Source: an uncultured Bacteroidaceae bacterium (lineage in GTDB: Bacteria > Bacteroidota > Bacteroidia > Bacteroidales > Bacteroidaceae). Taken from it: a stretch of DNA of 47,019 nt. Below are positions 32,284 to 39,093 of this stretch, piece by piece. The notes under the pieces are model-generated. The model searched no databases. It had not been told where the DNA came from and saw only the letters and a program-made list of their open reading frames with translations. The first letter of the stretch is position 1; each line of letters starts with the position of its first letter. The position numbers and the translations under genes were made by a program. The stretch covers positions 1 to 47,019 of the forward strand of contig CAJORF010000053.1 in the NCBI GenBank assembly GCA_905236985.1, read 5' to 3'.

Positions 32284-32685
32284 TTATTTTAGGAATTGTT
32301 TGAACGCTTCGTCGTAGGCCGAGGTGCGAGCGAGCTGTCCGTTGATGAGGCACACCAGCGTGATGTCGCCACGGAAGCAGAGTGCCATGTCCGATTCGCG
32401 ATAGATGGCCTGATGGAAAATGTACTTGACTCCATCCTTCTCCAATGACAGACGCGAGACGAAGCGGTCGTCGCATCGCAAGGGCACTTTAAAGTCCAGT
32501 TTCATTCGAGCCACGACAGCGTCCTGTCCCTGAGCGTGCAGCTCGGCAAAGCTCACTCCGAGCGAGCGCAGGAATAGGTGGCGCGTATGCTCCGCGTAAT
32601 GAAGGTAATTGGCATTGTTCACAATGCCTTCGATGTCACATTCATAGTCGCGCACTTCCATTGTAGTCTCGAAAATGTAGTCCAT
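32284..32685 (-). CDS. Hotdog-fold acyl-CoA thioesterase (4HBT type)
   Basis: 133 residues from ATG 32685 (MDYIFETTMEVRDYECDIEG). The sequence CDIEGIVNNANYLHYAEHTRHLFL matches the YbgC/4-hydroxybenzoyl-CoA thioesterase active-site helix, with Asp of CDIEG as catalytic residue and VNNANY as the usual motif. It hydrolyses short- or medium-chain acyl-CoA in the cytoplasm; the substrate is unknown. A longer frame to 32724 runs across the -7 box and is rejected. It converges with the histidine-kinase-like gene (10 bp apart) and is divergent from the ATPase gene. Confidence 0.87.
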   Translation of the reverse strand: MDYIFETTMEVRDYECDIEGIVNNANYLHYAEHTRHLFLRSLGVSFAELHAQGQDAVVARMKLDFKVPLRCDDRFVSRLSLEKDGVKYIFHQAIYRESDMALCFRGDITLVCLINGQLARTSAYDEAFKQFLK

Positions 32686-32713
32686 AAGCGTATTTTGATG
32701 TTTGATTTGGCGG

Positions 32714-32721
32714 CAAAGGTA
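32714..32721 (-). promoter_or_regulatory. -7 box of the thioesterase gene
   Basis: The minus strand reads TACCTTTG, 28 bp before ATG 32685. Just upstream on that strand is a T-rich tract of CATTTTTCACTTTT-type words ending CTTTTTATG, similar to the last unit of the heptad arrays but with two bases before the box. Confidence 0.65.
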
Positions 32722-32760
32722 CATAAAAAGTGAAAAATGAAAGAGTGAAAAGTGAAAAAT
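32722..32760. repeat. GTGAAAAATGAAAG low-complexity spacer
   Basis: Repeated words AAAAGTGAAAAATG, AAAGAGTG and AAAAGTGAAAAATG. The same vocabulary appears at 7820-7860, 11810-11900, 27896-27924 and 39049-39093, always between genes. Confidence 0.6.
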
Positions 32761-32779
32761 GTATTATTCAAAAGAAAAA

Positions 32780-32823
32780 CTTTACACTTTAAACTCCAAA
32801 CTTTTAATTTTTTACTATCTTTA
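32780..32823 (+). promoter_or_regulatory. ATPase/DUF4435 promoter: five 7-bp units locked to a -7 box
   Basis: Heptads CTTTACA (32780-32786), CTTTAAA (32787-32793), CTCCAAA (32794-32800), CTTTTAA (32801-32807) and TTTTTTA (32808-32814). One base (C) follows, then TATCTTTA at 32816-32823, one base off the TAnnTTTG consensus. The region after the box, CCCCCGAAAAA, matches the dxs start region CCCCGAAAA. Confidence 0.6.
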
Positions 32824-32852
32824 CCCCCGAAAAACGTAAAATCGCTATCATA

Positions 32853-33677
32853 ATGACTGCTAACTATATCAAACGTATCGAGATAGATTCCCTGTGGCGC
32901 GGCACATACCATATTGTCTGGGAACTGCGCCCGGGCATCAACGTGCTGAGTGGAATCAACGGTGTTGGCAAAAGCACAATCCTTAGGAAAACCATTCGCC
33001 GGCTCACGCAGGGTAAGGAAGAGTTGGGGCGTGGCCATAGCAGCCTGGGCGTTCATCTGTCCTTCGAACCAGAGGAGGCCGACAGCGTACGCTTCGATGT
33101 CATTCGTGGCGTGGACCGGCCCCTCATCAGCACCGATATATTAAATAAGGTGATAGAGGCGCGACTAACGACAGAGCTCGACTGGCAGCTCTATCAGTTG
33201 CAGCGTCGTTTCCTCGACTATCAGGTCAACCAGTCCAACCGCATCGTAGCCCTTTTCACCGCAGCTGACCCCGAGGCACAGGCCAAAGCCGCCGAGATAG
33301 CACAGGAGAAGGCTCAATTCCAAGATCTCGTCGATGACCTGTTTTCCGCCACCGGCAAGAAAATCGATCGCACGAGCAACGAAATCTTTTTCTTTCACCT
33401 TGGCGAGCGCATACCGCCATACCTTCTCTCCTCGGGTGAGAAACAGATGCTTATCATTCTGCTCACCGTGCTCGTAGAGGACCGGCAGCCCTACGTCCTG
33501 CTCATGGACGAGCCCGAGATCAGCCTCCATATCGAATGGCAGCAGCGACTGCTGGAACTCATTACTGACCTCAACCCCAATGCACAGGTCATCCTGACGA
33601 CCCATTCGCCAGCTGTCATCATGAATGGCTGGGCGGACTGTGTGACTGACGTGGAAGATATTATCGTAAACGAATGA
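32853..33677 (+). CDS. AAA/ABC-type ATPase, partner of DUF4435 protein (AriA-like)
   Basis: This 274-residue cytoplasmic ATPase has Walker A SGINGVGKST (33-42), an ABC-signature-like LLSSGEKQML (191-200), Walker B YVLLMDEPE (214-222) and the H-loop TTHSPAVI (His251). A short helical insertion (about 100-170) lies between the lobes. This is the compact SMC/RecF/OLD-like ATPase plan, well below the size of typical OLD or AriA proteins. The DUF4435 gene follows after 7 bp, so the two form an operon and probably a complex. In PARIS defence an ATPase (AriA) holds a Toprim DUF4435 effector (AriB) until a trigger appears. By analogy this pair may sense phage or damage. It could equally have a housekeeping role. 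Confidence 0.82.
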   Translation: MTANYIKRIEIDSLWRGTYHIVWELRPGINVLSGINGVGKSTILRKTIRRLTQGKEELGRGHSSLGVHLSFEPEEADSVRFDVIRGVDRPLISTDILNKVIEARLTTELDWQLYQLQRRFLDYQVNQSNRIVALFTAADPEAQAKAAEIAQEKAQFQDLVDDLFSATGKKIDRTSNEIFFFHLGERIPPYLLSSGEKQMLIILLTVLVEDRQPYVLLMDEPEISLHIEWQQRLLELITDLNPNAQVILTTHSPAVIMNGWADCVTDVEDIIVNE

Positions 33678-33684
33678 ATCAAGC

Positions 33685-34719
33685 ATGGCAAGACGCTTGA
33701 CACAGAACCTCAATTCTGCTTATTTCGAGGCGGCGAATCACTTGCGACCATCGCGCGCCAGAAAGAGGATTGTGGCATACGTAGAGAGCTTTGACGATAT
33801 CGCCTTCTGGCGCTTCATCCTTGATGACTACGAGGACGATACACGTTTTTTTGAGATTAAACTCCCGTCGCGCAAGAATCTCGGCAAAGGCAAGCGACAG
33901 GCACTCATGAACTTGCTCCATGCCGACCAACTCGGCTACTCGATGATTGCCTGCGTTGATGCGGACTATGACTATCTCATGCAGGACACCCTCGAGGAGA
34001 GCCGTTTCATCAACCATTCGCCATACGTGATCCATACCTTCGCCTATGCCATCGAGAGCTACCAGTGCTATGCACCCTCGCTTCATCGCGCTGTTGTTAC
34101 TGCTACGCTCAACGACCGTCCGACGATTGACTTCGAAGCCTTCTTGAGTGAATACAGCAAGATCATCTGGCCTCTGTTCGTTTGGAATATCTGGTGCTAT
34201 CGCCACGATAAGTACAAGAGCTTCTCGATGATGGATTTTTGTGGTTTCATAGGCTTCAAGATGATCAACACACGCGACCCTGAAGAATCGCTCGGATTGC
34301 TACGGCGTCGTGTCAATCAGAAGATGGCATGGTTGCAACGTCATTTCCCTGAAGCCAAGAGCTCATATCCCACACTACGCACAGAACTGCAAGAGAAGCT
34401 TGGAGTGACACCCGAGACTACATACCTCTTTATCCAAGGCCATACGCTTTTCGAGAAAGTTGTATTGCCTTTGCTCGACCCAATCTGCGCTATGCTGCGA
34501 AAGGAAAGAGAGCGGGAAATCAAGTTGTTGGCCGTTCATGCGCAGCAGCGACAGTGTGAACTTTTGGGTTACCAGCACAGCGTCATGCCCATAGAAATGG
34601 TATTGAGAAAAAACACGGGCTTCAAAAATGCACCCCTTCTGCAGCGTGTCCATGGAAGAATTGAGGCAATGCTGGCCGCTAACAGCAACGAACAACAAGC
34701 AACAATGGAAAATCAATAG
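33685..34719 (+). CDS. DUF4435 / Toprim-like protein (AriB-like)
   Basis: 344 residues, cytoplasmic. The N-terminal third shows a Toprim-like pattern: IVAYVESFDDIAFWR (Glu34) and, after a short spacer, MIACVDADYDYL (Asp92, Asp94, the DxD). The middle region (PYVIHTFAYAIESYQCY) is typical of DUF4435, which is found in OLD-type and PARIS effector proteins. Toprim nucleases use these acidic residues to hold Mg2+. The C-terminal part (250-344) is helical. It is co-transcribed with the ATPase upstream (7-bp gap). The PL11 gene begins 4 bp after its stop, so the transcript may run on into it. Confidence 0.8.
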   Translation: MARRLTQNLNSAYFEAANHLRPSRARKRIVAYVESFDDIAFWRFILDDYEDDTRFFEIKLPSRKNLGKGKRQALMNLLHADQLGYSMIACVDADYDYLMQDTLEESRFINHSPYVIHTFAYAIESYQCYAPSLHRAVVTATLNDRPTIDFEAFLSEYSKIIWPLFVWNIWCYRHDKYKSFSMMDFCGFIGFKMINTRDPEESLGLLRRRVNQKMAWLQRHFPEAKSSYPTLRTELQEKLGVTPETTYLFIQGHTLFEKVVLPLLDPICAMLRKEREREIKLLAVHAQQRQCELLGYQHSVMPIEMVLRKNTGFKNAPLLQRVHGRIEAMLAANSNEQQATMENQ

Positions 34720-34723
34720 AGAC

Positions 34724-36967
34724 ATGATGTTAAGAATTCAACGAACAGACAAGCGATATGCAGTACTAGGCTTACCACAGGTAACCTGTTGCCCCTTTCT
34801 TCTCCTATTCATCCTTCTTCCCTTTTTCTTATTGCAAGCATCATCGCTCGTCGCCCAGACCGCCTACGACTATTCGCGACTTCAGCGTGAGCGTCTGAAC
34901 CGTGGAGTTGTTGCCTTCCGCACATCTCCAGACTCGGTTTGTGTGCAGTGGCGCTACCTCGATTCCGATCCCTCGGATATCAGCTTTGAGATTCTTCGCG
35001 ATGGCAGAATCATTGGACGTCGAGGCCCTAAGGCTCCAACGTTTTTCATGGATGCTAATCCCGCCACACAGGCTACTACCTATACCGTTCGTTCTGTGCT
35101 GCGCAAGAAAGAGCCGCTTTATCACAAAGGGCGCCGCAATCCGCATCCGCGACCGGCATCCACCAAGCATCTTGCCCTCATCGCCGGTTCCTGGACACTC
35201 CCTGCCAATGCTCCCATCGGCTATCTCGATATCCCCCTCACGCCACCACAGACCTCAGTTACTGTCCCCGAGGGTTCTCCCGATGGTATAACTTATCATG
35301 CCAACGATGCCACGATGGCTGACCTCGACGGCGACGGACAGCTGGAAATCATCCTCAAGTGGGATCCTTCCAACTCCAAGGACAACAGCCAGAGTGGCCT
35401 CACCGCCCCCACCATTCTCGAAGCCCTTCGTCTTGACGGCACCTCGATGTGGCGTGTCAACCTTGGGCGTAATATCCGCAGCGGTGCCCACTATACTCCC
35501 TTCATCGTCGCAGACCTCAATGGTGACGGCTGTGCCGAACTTCTTGTCCGCACCTCAGACGGCACCATTGACGGCATAGGCACTGTCCTCGGCGATCCCG
35601 AGGCCGACCATCGCCGACATCCTGACACGCTTGTCTATCAGGCCAACAACAATCCCGGCGAGCTGTTTCGCGGTCCTGGCTGGCCCAATAAGATGGATTT
35701 GAAAGCCAAGCGAGGCGGCTTCATCTACAAGGGGCCTGAGTGGGTCACCTGCTTCGAAGGCACAACGGGTCGCTCCCTCTCCACCGTTGATTACATCCCA
35801 GAGCGCGGCGAACTCCGTGGTTGGGGCGACAACTATGCCAACCGCAGCGACCGTTTCCTCGCAGCTTGCGGATACCTCGACGGCGAGCACCTCAGTGCCT
35901 TTTTTTGTCGAGGCTACTACACCCGCACTGGCATCGCAGCCTACGACTTCGACGGCAAAGACCTTTCCGTCCGCTGGGTCTTCGATACCAATAACCCCGA
36001 ATGGGCTTCCTATGCAGGACAGGGCAACCACAACCTCCGCGTCGCTGACGTCGATGGCGATGGTTGCGATGAGATCACCTATGGCTCCATGGCCATTGAC
36101 CACGATGGTCGCGGTCTCTACAATACCGGCATGGGACACGGCGATGCCATCCACCTCACCTCATTCTTTCTCGACTCATCCCCTACACCCTCCCTTACGG
36201 GAGGGGCACTCCAGGTCTGGGACTGCCACGAGAACAAGCGCGACGGCAGCGACTTCCGCGATGCCCGCACAGGCAAGGTCCTCTTCCAAATCCTCTCTGA
36301 TAAGGATGTGGGTCGCTGTATGGCAGCTGACATTGATCCCCATAACCCTGGCCTCGAGATGTGGTCCTCCGCTTCAGGAGGCATCTGCAATGTCCGGGGC
36401 GAAGTCATCGACAGCACTGCCCGCATCCCTATTAACTTCGGCATCTGGTGGGATGGTGACCTCTGTCGCGAACTGCTCGACCATGAAAGGGTGAGCAAAT
36501 ATAAAACCTCCACTCCTGCTCAATCACATTCAACTCCCCTCCCTAACAGGGAAGGGCAGGGGGGAGGATCTACTATTCCCTTCGACTTCACAGGCTCTTC
36601 CTCTGTGATGGAACTCGCCAAGTTCGATGGTTGCACCTTCAACAACGGCTCCAAGTCTAACCCTGCTCTCTGTGCCGATGTCATCGGCGACTGGCGCGAG
36701 GAGGTGCTGTGCCGCACGACTGATGACCGTCATCTGCGTCTCTACATCACGCCCATCCCCACCAAGTACCGCTTCCACACCTTCCTCTCCGATCCTGTCT
36801 ATCGTCACAGTGTGACAATGCAGAACGTCGGCTACAATCAACCTACGAATGTCGGCTTTTACTTCGGTGCTGAGCTCAAAGGCAGCGAGCTGCTCTTCCG
36901 TGGTTGGAACTTCAAACATAGAACGCTTGTCCATAAAAAGAGCCAACATAGAAATAATAAACGATAA
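34724..36967 (+). CDS. Secreted rhamnogalacturonan lyase, PL11
   Basis: 747 residues from ATG 34724 (an ATG follows at once at 34727). The signal region is long: about 20 polar residues, then CCPFLLLFILLPFFLLQASS and a VAQ cleavage site. Mature start YDYSRLQRERLNRGVVAFRT leads into a fibronectin-like beta domain. An eight-bladed propeller follows with calcium-type DxDGDG loops (DLDGDGQLEI, DLNGDGCAEL, DVDGDGCDEI), as in the YesW/YesX family. PL11 enzymes cut the rhamnogalacturonan-I backbone by beta-elimination with Ca2+. Two in-frame palindromic inserts (36176-36205, 36533-36568) lie in propeller loops. The GH97 gene follows by 13 bp. The start is 4 bp after the DUF4435 stop and no separate promoter is visible. 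Confidence 0.9.
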   Translation: MMLRIQRTDKRYAVLGLPQVTCCPFLLLFILLPFFLLQASSLVAQTAYDYSRLQRERLNRGVVAFRTSPDSVCVQWRYLDSDPSDISFEILRDGRIIGRRGPKAPTFFMDANPATQATTYTVRSVLRKKEPLYHKGRRNPHPRPASTKHLALIAGSWTLPANAPIGYLDIPLTPPQTSVTVPEGSPDGITYHANDATMADLDGDGQLEIILKWDPSNSKDNSQSGLTAPTILEALRLDGTSMWRVNLGRNIRSGAHYTPFIVADLNGDGCAELLVRTSDGTIDGIGTVLGDPEADHRRHPDTLVYQANNNPGELFRGPGWPNKMDLKAKRGGFIYKGPEWVTCFEGTTGRSLSTVDYIPERGELRGWGDNYANRSDRFLAACGYLDGEHLSAFFCRGYYTRTGIAAYDFDGKDLSVRWVFDTNNPEWASYAGQGNHNLRVADVDGDGCDEITYGSMAIDHDGRGLYNTGMGHGDAIHLTSFFLDSSPTPSLTGGALQVWDCHENKRDGSDFRDARTGKVLFQILSDKDVGRCMAADIDPHNPGLEMWSSASGGICNVRGEVIDSTARIPINFGIWWDGDLCRELLDHERVSKYKTSTPAQSHSTPLPNREGQGGGSTIPFDFTGSSSVMELAKFDGCTFNNGSKSNPALCADVIGDWREEVLCRTTDDRHLRLYITPIPTKYRFHTFLSDPVYRHSVTMQNVGYNQPTNVGFYFGAELKGSELLFRGWNFKHRTLVHKKSQHRNNKR
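36176..36205 (+). repeat. In-frame palindromic insert A in PL11
   Basis: Encodes SSPTPSLTGG between SFFLD and ALQVWDCHE. CCCTCCC (36188-36194) pairs perfectly with GGGAGGG (36199-36205) around the loop TTAC. Confidence 0.75.
36533..36568 (+). repeat. In-frame palindromic insert B in PL11
   Basis: Encodes TPLPNREGQGGG after the segment VSKYKTSTPAQSHS and before STIPFDFTG. CCCCTCCCT (36536-36544) pairs with AGGGAAGGG (36548-36556) with one mismatch around AAC. The residues before it (TSTPAQSHS) come from CT/CA-rich words and may be part of the insertion. Confidence 0.75.
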
Positions 36968-36980
36968 ACAATCACTCACA

Positions 36981-39038
36981 ATGAAACACAGCTTCCTCTT
37001 CCTCGCTGTCTTCGTTCTGGCAGCAATCTTTTCCCCGAGCACTTCTGCTCAGACCACGCGCGTCCTTTCTCCCGACGGCCTCACCTATCTTGACGTGAAA
37101 CTGGCCGATGGCCGTCTCAGCTATTCTGCCGGCTACCGTACCGTTTTGAAAGCCAAGAAGAAAGGAGCAAAAGCTGACACGCTTGACGTACCGATGCTTT
37201 TGGATTCGCCTCTCGGTGTCTATACAAACGTAGCCGATTTCTCGAAGGACCTCACCCTCGTGGAAGCCATCCATCATGACGGCACGATCAAGCACAGCTA
37301 CCACCTTCGTCAAGGCAAACAAAGCGAGATCAACAGCGAAGAGAACGGCTTCGCTGTCGTCCTTTCCACGCCCCAGCGCAGAAATGGCGGCGTGCTGATG
37401 ACGGTGCAGTTTAGCGTCTTCAACAACAATATCGCCTATCGCTACCGCTTCCTGCAGGGTGGCGAGACCGGTTCCATCGTGATCACCGGCGAGGCTTCCG
37501 GCTTCCGTCTCCCCACTGATGCCACAGCTTTCATCTGCCCGCAAAGCGACCCCATGATTGGTTGGAAGCGCACGAAGCCCAGCTACGAGGAAGGTTACAT
37601 CTGGGACGAGCCTATTACTACGCGCAGCAACTATGGCCACGGCTGGACCTTCCCCTGCTTGTTCCATGAGGGTGACAAGGGATGGCTCCTCATCTCCGAG
37701 ACCGGCGTCAACAGCAACTACTGTGGCAGCCACCTCTCCGACGCCACTCCCGACGGCCTCTTTACCATTGCCTTCCCCATGGAAGGTGAGAACAACGGCT
37801 TCGGTAGCACAGGTGCACAGATCGGACTTGGTAACTGCAAAACCAATGGCTATGATGACGTTACCGGCTACACCCCCTGGCGCACCATCACCCTCGGTTC
37901 TACATTGAAGCCTATCGTGGAAACCACTATTGCATGGGATGTTGTGGAACCGCTCTACGAACCCAGCATTGACTACCAAGGCTCGCGTAACACTTGGTCG
38001 TGGATTATCTGGCAGGACGCCAGCATCAACTACGACGATCAGGTGAAGTTCATCGACCTCGCCGCAGCCCTCGGTTGGGAAGGCTGCCTCATCGACGGCG
38101 GTTGGTACGAGCACATCGGTCGCGAAGGCATGGAGAAACTCTTCGCCTACTGCAAGCAGAAAGGTGTGCGACCTTGGGTGTGGTACAATAGCAACGGCGG
38201 TTGGAACGACGCACCACAATGTGCTCGTCAAGCTATGCACAACTCCATCGTCCGTAAGCAGGAGATGAAGTGGCTGCAAAAGCATGGCGTGGCCGGTATC
38301 AAGGTTGACTTCTTTGCTGGCGACAAGCAGGAGACCATGCGCGTTTATGAAGGACTTCTTTCCGATGCCAACGACTACGGCATCCAGGTCATCTGCCACG
38401 GCTGTACGTTGCCTCGCGGCTGGGAACGTATGTACCCCAACTACTGCAGCTCAGAGGCCGTCCTCGCCTCCGAGAATCTCTACTTCAGCCAGGGCTTCTG
38501 TGATATGGAAGCACGTCATGCCTGCCTGCATCCCTTCGTCCGTAACACCGTCGCTTCGATGGAATATGGCGGCACCGTCCTTCAGAAACGCCTCCACAAA
38601 GAACCTGAAAAAGGTAACACGCGTCGCACTTCCGATGTCTTCGAACTGGCTACAACCATCGCCTTCCAGTCAAGCGGTCAGAACTTCGCCCTCACGCCCC
38701 GCAACCTCACCGAACAGCCTCAGTTCGAGATTGACTTCATGAAGCAAGTGCCCACCACGTGGGACGAGACGCGCTTCATCGACGGTTATCCCGGTAAGTA
38801 TATCATCATGGCACGTCGCCACGCCGACCGCTGGTATCTCATCGCTATGAATGCTGAGTCCGATGCCAAGACGCTCACCATCAATCCTACTGTGCTCGAT
38901 GGTTTCCCCGTTGAGGGAATCACCCTCCTCACCGATGGTTCCGATGGTCAAAGTCCCCAACAGTCCACCGTCAAACTCGATAAGAAACAACGCATTACGC
39001 TGACTATTCAGCCGCAATGCGCTGCGATACTTTATTAA
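36981..39038 (+). CDS. Secreted GH97 alpha-glycosidase, retaining type
   Basis: 685 residues from ATG 36981 with a signal peptide (MKHSFLFLAVFVLAAIF, cleavage after STSAQ). N-terminal beta-supersandwich (25-290), TIM barrel (300-590), C-terminal beta domain (600-685). The barrel has GVAGIKVDFFAGDKQ with Asp443 at the place of the retaining-GH97 nucleophile, and CSSEAVLASE (Glu492) at the acid/calcium site; I do not see the inverting SusB-type Glu base. Retaining members act on alpha-galactosides and other alpha-linked sugars. Next to PL11 it probably trims pectin-derived oligosaccharides. It is co-transcribed with PL11 (13-bp gap) and convergent with dnaA. Confidence 0.88.
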   Translation: MKHSFLFLAVFVLAAIFSPSTSAQTTRVLSPDGLTYLDVKLADGRLSYSAGYRTVLKAKKKGAKADTLDVPMLLDSPLGVYTNVADFSKDLTLVEAIHHDGTIKHSYHLRQGKQSEINSEENGFAVVLSTPQRRNGGVLMTVQFSVFNNNIAYRYRFLQGGETGSIVITGEASGFRLPTDATAFICPQSDPMIGWKRTKPSYEEGYIWDEPITTRSNYGHGWTFPCLFHEGDKGWLLISETGVNSNYCGSHLSDATPDGLFTIAFPMEGENNGFGSTGAQIGLGNCKTNGYDDVTGYTPWRTITLGSTLKPIVETTIAWDVVEPLYEPSIDYQGSRNTWSWIIWQDASINYDDQVKFIDLAAALGWEGCLIDGGWYEHIGREGMEKLFAYCKQKGVRPWVWYNSNGGWNDAPQCARQAMHNSIVRKQEMKWLQKHGVAGIKVDFFAGDKQETMRVYEGLLSDANDYGIQVICHGCTLPRGWERMYPNYCSSEAVLASENLYFSQGFCDMEARHACLHPFVRNTVASMEYGGTVLQKRLHKEPEKGNTRRTSDVFELATTIAFQSSGQNFALTPRNLTEQPQFEIDFMKQVPTTWDETRFIDGYPGKYIIMARRHADRWYLIAMNAESDAKTLTINPTVLDGFPVEGITLLTDGSDGQSPQQSTVKLDKKQRITLTIQPQCAAILY

Positions 39039-39054
39039 TTAAGAGAAAAAAGAA

Positions 39055-39093
39055 AGAGTGAAAAGTGAATAATAAAGATTCACTCTTCACTCT
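39055..39093. terminator. 16-bp hairpin between convergent GH97 and dnaA
   Basis: Arms 39055-39070 and 39078-39093 pair with one mismatch around a 7-base loop. The stem is formed by GTGAAAAGTGAA against TTCACTCTTCAC words. The second arm includes the dnaA stop. It could end transcription from both sides, though neither side has a long U-run. Confidence 0.6.

Noticed and set aside
36972..38399. 475-codon open frame on the minus strand opposite GH97
   Set aside because: It is the antisense shadow of a clear secreted GH97 enzyme; the translated sequence has no recognisable motif and GH97 keeps its full domain plan.
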